A DNA stretch of 12,791 bases from JAGTRP01 sp050259815 (GTDB lineage Bacteria > Pseudomonadota > Gammaproteobacteria > Burkholderiales > Rhodocyclaceae). The stretch spans positions 1 to 12,791 of the forward strand of contig JBLNBI010000141.1 in NCBI GenBank assembly GCA_050259815.1, in the 5' to 3' direction. Positions 1 to 7,219 of the stretch are shown here, in pieces (the first letter of the stretch is position 1; each line of letters starts with the position of its first letter). The notes under the pieces were generated by a model. It was given only the letters and a program-made list of their open reading frames with translations. It was not told where the DNA came from and ran no database searches. The position numbers and the translations under genes are program-made.

Positions 1-1
1 C

Positions 2-1048
2 GGCGCCTTCGTCATCCTCCTGGAAGACCTGGCGGCGCCGGAACACGCCGGCAGTGTCGCCGCCAACCTGGTGGCCGTCATCGGCCTGCCGGTAGAGACG
101 GGGGGGCAGAGCCTCCAGATGGGGGCCGCCGTCGGCATCGCCCTTTACCCGGAGGATGGGACGGATGGGGCAGTTCTCCTGAAAAGCGCCGACGTGGCCC
201 TCGATACAGCCCGGCGGGAAGGGCAGGGAGGCTTCCGATTCTTCCGCCCGGCCCTCACCGATCAGGCGGCCCGCCGGATGGATCTGGAAAACGAGCTGCG
301 CAATGCCCTGGCCCACGGCGAACTGGAACTCCATTTCCAGCCCAAGGTGCGGCTGGACACCCAGCTGCCCGATGGTGTCGAAGCCCTGGTGCGCTGGCGC
401 CATCCGGAGCGGGGCCTGCTCCTGCCCGCCGATTTCATTCCTTTGGCGGAGGAGACCGGCATCATGGCCGGCATCGGCGACTGGGTGCTGGAGCATGCCT
501 GCGGGCAACTGGCGGAATGGCGCCGCCAGGGCATCGGCTCCACGGTCAGCATCAACCTTTCGGCCCGGCAGCTCCAGCGGGGCGACCTGCCGGAGCGGGT
601 GGCGACCCTGGCCCGCCAGTACGACGTCCCGCCCACCGGCCTGGAGGTGGAGGTGGCGGAGGACGTCCTCATGGCCGACCCGGAACGCTACGGCAAGGAC
701 CTGGCCAAGCTGCGGGAAATGGGGGTGAGGGTGGCGGTGGATGCCTTCGGCACCGGCCGTTCCGGCCTCGCTTACCTGCGCCGCCTGCCCATCGACATCC
801 TCAAGATCGGCCGGCCCCTGGCCGCCGGGGTCGGCAGCGAGCCGTCCATGCAGGTGGTCCGGGCTGCCGTTGCCATCGCCCGCATCCTGCGCTTCGGCCT
901 GGTGGCGGTGGGGGTGGAAACCCGGGAACAGGCCGAAGCCCTGCGGGCGGCGGGCTGCAACCTGGCCCAGGGCTTCCTCTTCGCCCGGCCCCAGGCCGCT
1001 GACGTGACGGAAGTCTGGCTGACGACAAGGGCCTTGTCGCAAAGCTGA
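2..1048 (+). CDS. GGDEF-EAL domain protein, 3' part, both domains degenerate
   Basis: The reading frame is open from the left edge, so the start and any sensory domain lie outside; 348 residues are visible. The first ~75 residues are the C-terminal part of a GGDEF (diguanylate cyclase) domain, beginning at what should be the DEF of the signature, where the sequence reads GAF. The usual AD-x-AMY-x-AK..GRN tail reads ADVALDTARREGQGG. An EAL (c-di-GMP phosphodiesterase) domain follows, with EAL intact at 380-388, the INLSARQ motif near 551, and LEVEVAE. The DDFGTG loop reads DAFGTG (740-757), LKID reads LKIG (800-811), and AEGVET reads AVGVET (905-922), so the glutamate that acts as general base in active enzymes is valine. 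Family knowledge implies an enzymatically weak or dead protein, perhaps a c-di-GMP receptor or a partner-binding regulator. Its stop codon lies inside the activator site of the next unit. Confidence 0.9.
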   Translation, partial: GAFVILLEDLAAPEHAGSVAANLVAVIGLPVETGGQSLQMGAAVGIALYPEDGTDGAVLLKSADVALDTARREGQGGFRFFRPALTDQAARRMDLENELRNALAHGELELHFQPKVRLDTQLPDGVEALVRWRHPERGLLLPADFIPLAEETGIMAGIGDWVLEHACGQLAEWRRQGIGSTVSINLSARQLQRGDLPERVATLARQYDVPPTGLEVEVAEDVLMADPERYGKDLAKLREMGVRVAVDAFGTGRSGLAYLRRLPIDILKIGRPLAAGVGSEPSMQVVRAAVAIARILRFGLVAVGVETREQAEALRAAGCNLAQGFLFARPQAADVTEVWLTTRALSQS

Positions 1049-1050
1049 CA
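1035..1050. promoter_or_regulatory. Candidate NifA upstream activator sequence
   Basis: The sequence has TGT at 1035-1037 and ACA at 1048-1050, separated by exactly 10 bases. Read on the minus strand it is TGTCAGCTTTGCGACA, which fits the fuller NifA consensus TGT-N4-T-N5-ACA. The TTGTC/GACAA arms are symmetric. It overlaps the TGA of the upstream EAL gene and its centre lies about 84 bp before the start point predicted from the sigma-54 promoter at 1101-1116. That is in the normal range for NifA sites. NifA binding is inferred; a related enhancer-binding protein could use the site. Confidence 0.6.
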
Positions 1051-1100
1051 AAGGCTTCCCGGGGTGCCTGGAAAGCCGCGCCAGTGCTTGATCTACAAGA

Positions 1101-1116
1101 GGGCGCGGAACTTGCT
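1101..1116 (+). promoter_or_regulatory. Sigma-54 (-24/-12) promoter
   Basis: The sequence GGGCGCGGAACTTGCT matches the sigma-54 consensus TGGCACG-N4-TTGC(A/T) at all but two positions. The invariant GG (1102-1103) and GC (1114-1115) have the required 10-base spacing. The predicted transcription start is near 1127, which leaves a leader of about 24 bases before the ATG at 1151. Together with the upstream NifA-type site it makes a coherent enhancer-dependent promoter for the three-gene unit at 1151-2983. Confidence 0.65.
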
Positions 1117-1150
1117 GAGAGGGGCTATCCCCCTGACAGCGAGGCAATCC

Positions 1151-1987
1151 ATGATCCCCGAACTGGCTGCCCGGCTCACCGCCGGCGTCAAGGACGGCAG
1201 CATCGTCCCCTACCTGGGCGCCGGCGCCCTGGCCGACGTGAAGAACGCCGCCACCGGCGCCCCCATCCCCGCCGACAGCGATTCCCTCATCCTGGCCATG
1301 AACGGCGGCAAGCCCATGTCGCCGAAGCTCATGTACGAATTCTCCCGGGCGGCCATGAATGTGGAGCTGAAGCGGGGCCGTACGGCGGTGACCCGCTTCC
1401 TCCACCAGACCTACGGCGAGACGGCCTGGACCCGGGGCGCGGTGCACGAGTGGATCAAGGCCCTGCGCCCGCCCTACGTCATCGACATCAACCGGGATAC
1501 CCAGCTTCAGGATTCCTACGCCGATGCGCCCCATAACCTGGTGGTGGGGGTGGCCCGCATCGGCGGCACCGACTTCCGCTACAAGATCTATTTCTGGGAC
1601 GGCGCCGCCTACGCCCCGGCCACGGACATCGACCCGGCCCGGCCCATCCTCTTCAAGCCCATGGGCACGCCCCGGCCGGCGCCCAATTACATCGCCTCCG
1701 ACGCCGACTACGTGGATTTCATCACCGAGCTGATGGGCGGCTTCGCCGTGCCCCCCGAGGTGAAGGAGCTGCGCCAGGGCAAGCGCTACCTGCTCCTGGG
1801 CCTGCGGCTCAACCGGGACACCGAGCGCATGGTGCTGTCGGACATGATCTATGCCGCCGCCAGCCCCGCCGGCTGGGCCCTCATCCCCGAACCCACGGAC
1901 AAGGAGCGGCGCTTCTGCAAGAAACTGGGCCTCGAGATCATCGAGGCCGATGCGATGGACCTATTGGCGGCTGATCTGCCCGCCTGA
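1151..1987 (+). CDS. SIR2-like domain protein, catalytic His replaced
   Basis: A 278-residue cytoplasmic protein without signal peptide or membrane segments. The SIR2-like Rossmann fold is supported by IVPYLGAGALAD (residues 18-29, nucleotide-binding GAG), IDINRD (111-116, in place of TTNxD), PILFKPMGTP (165-174, in place of the K-L-H-G segment), the following SDADYVDFI (183-191), and GLRLNRDTERMV (217-228, like the GxSxxDxxLR segment). SIR2-like proteins bind NAD and deacylate proteins or hydrolyse NAD; in defence systems they are NADases. Here the usual catalytic His appears to be Met171, so classical activity is doubtful. I chose ATG 1151 because GAGG at 1141-1144 is well placed and the promoter at 1101-1116 would start transcripts near 1127, downstream of the alternative GTG at 1064. 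It is the first gene of a unit with the next two genes. The exact function is unknown. Confidence 0.7.
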   Translation: MIPELAARLTAGVKDGSIVPYLGAGALADVKNAATGAPIPADSDSLILAMNGGKPMSPKLMYEFSRAAMNVELKRGRTAVTRFLHQTYGETAWTRGAVHEWIKALRPPYVIDINRDTQLQDSYADAPHNLVVGVARIGGTDFRYKIYFWDGAAYAPATDIDPARPILFKPMGTPRPAPNYIASDADYVDFITELMGGFAVPPEVKELRQGKRYLLLGLRLNRDTERMVLSDMIYAAASPAGWALIPEPTDKERRFCKKLGLEIIEADAMDLLAADLPA

Positions 1988-2013
1988 CACGATTTCTTTC
2001 ACAGGGAGTAACC

Positions 2014-2571
2014 ATGCTTTTCGATCGCTACGAGCAGGACGGCCTGCTGTTCAACACCAATTTCAAGGAATCCGCCGGCAGCCTCGCCGCCTACCGGGGC
2101 GAACTGGTCCTCATCCCCGGCGAAGTGGCCGACGCCCAGGGCCGCCGCAAGCCGCCCCACGCGCTGCTCAAGCAGGCAGTGGCCCTGGCCGAAGGGGAAT
2201 CCATCAAGTTCCTCACCGGCTCCCTGGACGAACTCCAGCATCTGGGCGAGCTGGCCGCCCGCTACAAGGGCAATCTCAAGAGCGACACCCAGGCCATATT
2301 GTTCGTCGTTAATATTCCAAAGCCATTGATCATTGCCATCGAAGGCGTTAACGTAATAGCGATTCCCTTGGTCGAGGGTATTCCTTGGAACGAGTTGATG
2401 GAAACGGCGGGGCTGGAAAAGGGCGATTTCAAGGGCCAATCCAGCGCCGAAAAGGTGGTGACTCTGTTCAAGGCCCTCGACGATTTCAAACCCAATTACC
2501 CGAGCGTGTCCTACGCCGAGGCGCTGGCCACCACCAACAACGCCAAGCGGGACGTTCGGGGCGCCGTGTAA
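2014..2571 (+). CDS. Unrecognised 185-residue protein in the putative NifA-regulated unit
   Basis: I do not recognise the family. The start is clear: AGGGAG at 2003-2008 precedes ATG 2014. It begins 26 bp after the SIR2-like gene and ends 4 bp before the hemerythrin start, so co-transcription and probably translational coupling are likely. The protein is soluble by inspection, without signal peptide or obvious metal-binding Cys/His cluster. A mixed N-terminal half is followed by a hydrophobic strand-rich stretch, about residues 94-125, containing IPKPLIIAIEGVNVIAIPL, and then a charged helical C-terminus. The DNA for that stretch is strikingly AT-richer than the rest: by my count 43 of 100 bases at 2296-2395 are G or C. 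No function is assigned. Confidence 0.8.
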   Translation: MLFDRYEQDGLLFNTNFKESAGSLAAYRGELVLIPGEVADAQGRRKPPHALLKQAVALAEGESIKFLTGSLDELQHLGELAARYKGNLKSDTQAILFVVNIPKPLIIAIEGVNVIAIPLVEGIPWNELMETAGLEKGDFKGQSSAEKVVTLFKALDDFKPNYPSVSYAEALATTNNAKRDVRGAV

Positions 2572-2575
2572 TGCC

Positions 2576-2983
2576 ATGACAACACTCGTCTGGGACGAGA
2601 ACAAGTTCGTCCTCGGGGTGACGGAGATGGATGCCGCCCACCGGGAATTCGTCGCGGAGACCGTGGCCGTCGCCAAGGCCTCCGATGACGAGTTTCCTGC
2701 CCTGTTCAATGCCCTGGCGGAACATACCCGCCGGCATTTCGAGGAGGAGGGAGCCCTGATGCGCGCCCACCGCTTCTCCGCCACGGAGGAGCACGAGGCG
2801 GAGCATCGGCGCATCCTTGCCGAACTGGACTATCTCTCCCGGCGGGTGGCCGGCGGGCGCATCGCCATGGCCCGGGCCTACGTGGAAGGCCTGCCCATCT
2901 GGTTCGCCAACCACCTGGCGACCATGGATGCCGCCCTGGCGGCCTGCGTCAAGGCGCCGGCCGGCCCCAGGGCGGTGCACTGA
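2576..2983 (+). CDS. Bacteriohemerythrin
   Basis: A 135-residue single-domain hemerythrin with the full di-iron ligand set in order: His22 (DAAHREF), His54-x3-Glu58 (HFEEE), His73-x3-His77 (HEAEH) and His113-x4-Asp118 (HLATMD). The N-terminal VWDENKFVLGVTEMDAAH is typical of bacteriohemerythrins, which bind O2 reversibly at a non-haem di-iron site in the cytoplasm. They serve in oxygen delivery, storage or sensing in microaerophiles. ATG 2576 is chosen because the overlapping ATG at 2571 runs into a stop after two codons. Translation probably depends on coupling to the preceding gene. Sharing a candidate NifA/sigma-54 promoter suggests a role in handling oxygen during nitrogen fixation; that role is inference. 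Confidence 0.92.
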   Translation: MTTLVWDENKFVLGVTEMDAAHREFVAETVAVAKASDDEFPALFNALAEHTRRHFEEEGALMRAHRFSATEEHEAEHRRILAELDYLSRRVAGGRIAMARAYVEGLPIWFANHLATMDAALAACVKAPAGPRAVH

Positions 2984-3005
2984 GGCCGGTCCCGCGTTTT
3001 CCCGA

Positions 3006-6000
3006 TCAGTGCAGGGCCTTGGCCAGTCGCGGATGGGTGCCCACGAAGTAGTACAGGGCCGGCAGCACGAACAGGGTCAGGACGGTGGCGGTAATCAGCC
3101 CGCCGATGACCACCAGGGCCAGGGGCCGCTGGGTTTCCGAACCGATGCCGTGGGACAGGGCCATGGGCAGCAGCCCCAGCATGGCGAGCAGCGCCGTCAT
3201 GAGCACGGTGCGCAGCCGGGACAGGGCACCCTGGAACACCGCCTCATAGACCGGCAGCTTCTCGTGCTTCAACTGGTTGATGTAGCTCACCATCACCACC
3301 CCGTTCAACACCGCCTGCCCGAACAGGGCGATGAAGCCGATGGCCGCCGACACCGACAGGGGAATGCCGGTGAGCAGCAGGGCGAAGATGCCTCCGATGA
3401 GGGCGAAGGGGATGTTGCAGATGATGAGGAGCGCATCCTTGAAGGACTTGAATGCGTCGAAGAGCAGCAGGAAGATCAGGAGGATGGATAGCGGCACCAC
3501 CAGCATCAGCCGCTTCATGGCCCGTTCCTGGTTCTCGAATTCCCCGGACCAGGTGATGGAGTAGCCCTGGGGCAGCTTCATGTCTTTGGTCTGGGCCTGC
3601 ATGTCGGCCACCACGCTGCCCATGTCCCGGTCGCGGATGAAGACGCCGATGGCGACCACCCGCTGGCCGGATTCCCGGGCGATGTTCATGGCGCCGCTGC
3701 CGACCTTGAAGTCCACGATATCGGCCAGGGGGATCTGGGCCCCCGAGGCGGTGGGGACCAGCACTTCACGGAGCCGGTCCAGGGCCCGCTCGTCCTCCTT
3801 GAGGCGCACCACCACGCTGAAATGGCGCTCCCCTTCCCACAGCTCCGTCGCCGCCTTGCCGGCCAGGGCCGTCTCGATGATGTCCTGGACGTCCATGACA
3901 TTGAGGCCGTAACGGGCCGCCGCCGCCCGGTCGATTTCCAGGCGGTACTGGGGCAGGTCGCCCTCCCGGTCGATGAAGGCGCGCACCACCCCGGGCACCC
4001 CGCCGATGCGGGAAAGGAGCTGGTTGGCGTTGTCCTTCAGGACCTTGAGGTCGTCGCCGAAGAGCTTGATGACGATCTGGCCGTCGATCTGGGAAATGGA
4101 CTCCAGGATCTGGTCCCGCACCGGCTGGCTGAAGGAGGGCTCGATGCCCGGCATGTCGTTGAGCTTGTCCTCCATCTCCCGGACCAGCTTGTCCTTGGTC
4201 ATGCCGGAGCGCCACTGGGACTCGGGCTTCAGGTCCACCAGCATCTCGGTCATGTTGATGTTCTTGGGATCGGTGCCGTCCTCCGGCCGCCCGCCCTTGG
4301 ACACCACCGCATTCACCTCCGGGAAGTCGCCGACGATGGCCCGCAGCTTCTTGAGTTCGCTCTTGGCCTCGGCCACCGACACCGAGGTGGGCAGGGTGAT
4401 GTTGATCCAGATGGAACCTTCGTTGAGCTCCGGCAGGAACTCGGTGCCCAGCTTGGGGACCAGGGCCATGGTCACCGCCAGGGCCGCCACAGCGATCATC
4501 AGCACCCGCTTGGCGTTGGCGAGCGCCCAGCGCAGGGCGGGCTCGTAGCGGTTCATGCACCAGTGCATGAGCCGGGTTTCCTCGTGGGGGACGTTTTTCC
4601 GGAAGGCGATCTTGCTGAGGAAGGGCACCAGGGTCAGGGACAGGACCAGGGAGGTGATCAGGGCCGCCACCACCGAGTAGGCCATGGGGGCGAAAATCTT
4701 CCCCTCGTGGCGCTGCATGGTGAAGATGGGCAGGTGGGCGACGATGATGATGATCATGGAGAACACCGTCGGCCGGCCGATCTCCATCACCGCCTCCTGG
4801 ATGGTGCGGCTGCGGGGGCGGTGGTCGTCGGTCTTGGAGGCTTCGCCAACCCGCCGGAAGATGTTCTCGATCACGATCACCGCGCCGTCCACGATGATGC
4901 CGAAGTCCATGGCCCCCAGGGACAGCAGGTTGGCCGGGATATTGACCAGGGACAGGCCGATGAAGGTGCCCAATAGCGCCAGGGGAATGACCGAGGCGAC
5001 GATCCCCGCCGCCCGGAAATCCGCCAGGAAAAGGTAGAGCACGATGGTGACCAGCAGCGCCCCTTCCAGGAGGTTGGTGAACACCGTCTTGAGGGTCTTG
5101 CTGATGAGCCAGGAACGGTCGTAGAAGGGAACGATCTTCACGCCCTGGGGCAGCACCGTAGTATTCAGGGCATCGACCTTGGCCTTCAAGGCCTCCAGCA
5201 CCATGGACGGGTTCTCGTCCTTGCGGAGCAGCACGATGCCGGAAACCACGTCCTCCTGGTCGCCGGCCTGGTCCTTGAAGCCGACGATGCCCTGCTCGGG
5301 CACCCGGGACTCCACCACCTCGGCCACGTCCCGGACCAGGATGGGGGAACCCTTGTTCTCCGCCACCACCACCTGGCCGATGTCCGCCGAGGAGCGCAGG
5401 AGCCCCAGGGAGCGGATCAGGTACTGCTGCCGGCCCTGGGCCACGGAACCGCCGCCGGCATTGGCGTTGGCCCGCTGCAGGGAGGTGTAGAGCTGGCTCA
5501 GGGTGATCTTGTAGTCCCGCAGCTTGGCGAGATTGGGGCGCACCTCGTACTGGCGGATGGGCCCGCCCAGGGAAACCACGTCGGCGATGCCCGGCACCTG
5601 CTTGATCTGGCGGGACACCGTCCAGTCCTGGATGGCCCGCACTTCGCTCGCCTTCAGGCCGGGGGCCTCAATGCGGTAGCGGAAGATTTCCCCGGTGGCG
5701 GTGGCCGGCGGCGCCAGCTCCGGCTCCACGCCGGGTGGCAGGTCGAGGCCCCGCAGGCGCTCCTCCACCAGTTGCCGGGCCATGAACAGGCTGGGCTTCT
5801 CGTCGAAGGTGACGACGATGAAAGAGAGCCCGAACTGGGTGTGGGAGAACATCCGGATGGAGTTGGGCACCCCGGACAGGGCGATCTCCAGGGGGATGGT
5901 CACCTGCTTTTCCACCTCTTCCGGCGCCCGGCCGGGGTAGAGGGTGATGACCGTCACCTGGGTGTCGGTCACGTCGGGGAAGGCCTCGATGGGCAGGGAT

Positions 6001-6095
6001 TTGAAGGCGGTAACGCCGGCCCCGATGAAGAGCACCAGCCCCAGGATGATGAAGAGGGGCTGCTCGAGGGCGAATTGGGCGATGCGCTTGATCAT
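3006..6095 (-). CDS. czcA: Heavy-metal efflux RND transporter, CzcA family
   Basis: The 1029-residue length is normal for HME-RND pumps. The first membrane segment is about residues 10-32, a periplasmic porter domain follows, then the central membrane bundle (about 340-495), a second porter domain (about 555-855) and the last membrane bundle (about 862-1018). The proton-relay helix carries DFGIIVDGAVIVIEN (397-411), with Asp397, Asp403 and Glu410. This is the pattern of the divalent-cation (Zn/Co/Cd) group rather than the CusA copper/silver type. GTEFLPELNEGS (550-561) and GIGSETQRPLA (983-993) are family hallmarks. It is the last gene of czcCBA; its ATG overlaps the czcB stop by 4 bp. Periplasmic or cytosolic metal would be exported through CzcB and CzcC in exchange for protons. 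The metal is inferred from the motif only. Confidence 0.93.
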   Translation of the reverse strand: MIKRIAQFALEQPLFIILGLVLFIGAGVTAFKSLPIEAFPDVTDTQVTVITLYPGRAPEEVEKQVTIPLEIALSGVPNSIRMFSHTQFGLSFIVVTFDEKPSLFMARQLVEERLRGLDLPPGVEPELAPPATATGEIFRYRIEAPGLKASEVRAIQDWTVSRQIKQVPGIADVVSLGGPIRQYEVRPNLAKLRDYKITLSQLYTSLQRANANAGGGSVAQGRQQYLIRSLGLLRSSADIGQVVVAENKGSPILVRDVAEVVESRVPEQGIVGFKDQAGDQEDVVSGIVLLRKDENPSMVLEALKAKVDALNTTVLPQGVKIVPFYDRSWLISKTLKTVFTNLLEGALLVTIVLYLFLADFRAAGIVASVIPLALLGTFIGLSLVNIPANLLSLGAMDFGIIVDGAVIVIENIFRRVGEASKTDDHRPRSRTIQEAVMEIGRPTVFSMIIIIVAHLPIFTMQRHEGKIFAPMAYSVVAALITSLVLSLTLVPFLSKIAFRKNVPHEETRLMHWCMNRYEPALRWALANAKRVLMIAVAALAVTMALVPKLGTEFLPELNEGSIWINITLPTSVSVAEAKSELKKLRAIVGDFPEVNAVVSKGGRPEDGTDPKNINMTEMLVDLKPESQWRSGMTKDKLVREMEDKLNDMPGIEPSFSQPVRDQILESISQIDGQIVIKLFGDDLKVLKDNANQLLSRIGGVPGVVRAFIDREGDLPQYRLEIDRAAAARYGLNVMDVQDIIETALAGKAATELWEGERHFSVVVRLKEDERALDRLREVLVPTASGAQIPLADIVDFKVGSGAMNIARESGQRVVAIGVFIRDRDMGSVVADMQAQTKDMKLPQGYSITWSGEFENQERAMKRLMLVVPLSILLIFLLLFDAFKSFKDALLIICNIPFALIGGIFALLLTGIPLSVSAAIGFIALFGQAVLNGVVMVSYINQLKHEKLPVYEAVFQGALSRLRTVLMTALLAMLGLLPMALSHGIGSETQRPLALVVIGGLITATVLTLFVLPALYYFVGTHPRLAKALH

Positions 6096-7219
6096 CGGGC
6101 GGCCTGGCCGGGGGCGGCGGCGCCCTTGAAGAACTTGATGAGGTGCAGGTTGCCTTCGACGACCACCTTGTCGCCGTCCTTGAGGCCGGAATACACGTCG
6201 GTGAAGCCTTCCCGCTCGGGGCCGACCTGGACTTCCTGGCGGCGGTAGCGGCCCGGGGCCTCTTCCACCAGGACGTAGCGCTTGTCACCCATGAGGAATA
6301 CGGCCGAGGCGGGCACATGGAGGGCGCTGGTGGCCGGCAGCTGGATGAGGGCGGTGACGAACATCTCACCCTTCAGGCGCCGGTCGGCGTTGGGCACCTC
6401 GCCCCGGACCTTGACGGTGCGGCTGGTGGGATCGACGAAATCGGCCACGTGGCGGATGACGCCTTCGAAGCGCTCACCCGGATACTGCTTGGCTTCCAGG
6501 ACGAACTTCTCGCCCGGCTTCAAGGCGGCCAGGTCGCCTTCACCGGCGTCGAGCTGGATCCACAGGCTGGAGGGGTCGGTGACCACGAAGAGGGGGGAGG
6601 CGGGCTGGTCCGGGCGGAATTCCTGGCCCGGGTTGAGGTTCCGCTCCACCACCACGCCGGCCAGGGGGCTCTTCAGGACGTAGGAGCCGTCCCCATCGCC
6701 GCCCAGGAGGGCCATGCGCTTGGCGGCCCGGTCGGCTTCCGCCTCGGCCCGGGCAGCTTCGGCCTGGGACTGCTGCCAGTCCTTCTTGGCCACCACGCCG
6801 GCTTCCAGCAATTCCTTGTTCCGTTCCAGGGACTGGCGGGCCAGGGCGAGATCGGCCTGGGCCCGCTTAGCCTCGGCCCGGGCGATGCCGAAATCCGGCG
6901 AGGCCAGCACGGCCAGGGGTTGCCCGGCCTTCACCGGGGCGCCGACCTCGGCCAGGCTGCGGGTGACCCGGCCGCCCAACTGGGGGAAGACCCGCACGGT
7001 GCGGTCCTCATTCCACACCAGCCGGCCCGGCAGACGCAGGACGCTTCCCGTGTCCTTCTGGACGGCGGCGGTCTTGAGGAAGGTGGCCTTGTCCGGCTCC
7101 GACAGGATGATCCGGTCGCCTTCCGCCTTGATGGATGCTTCCTTGTTCTTTTCCTGTTCCTCGCCGGAACAGGCGGCCAGGGCGATCGCCACGGCCAATA
7201 CCAGCAGTCTCTCTCTCAT
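6092..7219 (-). CDS. czcB: RND periplasmic adaptor (membrane fusion) lipoprotein, CzcB type
   Basis: A 375-residue adaptor that joins the CzcA pump to the outer-membrane channel. The N-terminus is a lipoprotein signal with lipobox LAAC and lipidated Cys17. A lipoyl-like half-motif follows (about 82-107, GGRVTRSLAEVGAPVKAGQP), then a short Ala/Glu-rich coiled-coil hairpin (about 108-170), the second lipoyl half (SPLAGVVVERNLNPGQ, about 184-199), and beta-barrel and membrane-proximal domains. No His-rich metal-binding tail is seen, unlike some CzcB proteins. The start overlaps the czcC stop (ATGA at 7216-7219) and the end overlaps the czcA start (6092-6095), which indicates tight translational coupling. 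Confidence 0.9.
   Translation of the reverse strand: MRERLLVLAVAIALAACSGEEQEKNKEASIKAEGDRIILSEPDKATFLKTAAVQKDTGSVLRLPGRLVWNEDRTVRVFPQLGGRVTRSLAEVGAPVKAGQPLAVLASPDFGIARAEAKRAQADLALARQSLERNKELLEAGVVAKKDWQQSQAEAARAEAEADRAAKRMALLGGDGDGSYVLKSPLAGVVVERNLNPGQEFRPDQPASPLFVVTDPSSLWIQLDAGEGDLAALKPGEKFVLEAKQYPGERFEGVIRHVADFVDPTSRTVKVRGEVPNADRRLKGEMFVTALIQLPATSALHVPASAVFLMGDKRYVLVEEAPGRYRRQEVQVGPEREGFTDVYSGLKDGDKVVVEGNLHLIKFFKGAAAPGQAAR

Noticed and set aside
1064..1150. Upstream GTG start for the SIR2-like gene, adding 29 residues
   Set aside because: It lies upstream of the sigma-54 start point, lacks a good ribosome-binding site, and adds a basic segment that does not belong to the SIR2-like fold. 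ATG 1151 is better.
1999..2814. A 271-codon minus-strand frame opposite the unknown and hemerythrin genes
   Set aside because: The plus strand has ribosome-binding sites, coupling and a full hemerythrin ligand set. The antisense translation shows no family features.
2961..2989. CCGGCC...GGCCGG inverted repeat at the end of the hemerythrin gene as a terminator
   Set aside because: The loop is 17 bases, part of the stem lies inside the coding sequence, and the nearest T-run (about 2997-3000) is short and 7 bases away. This is too weak to call.
3822..4976. A 384-codon plus-strand frame opposite czcA, and a similar 407-codon frame at 6143-7366 opposite czcB/czcC
   Set aside because: Both are antisense shadows of conserved RND genes, with low-complexity Gly/His/Asp/Gln-rich translations.
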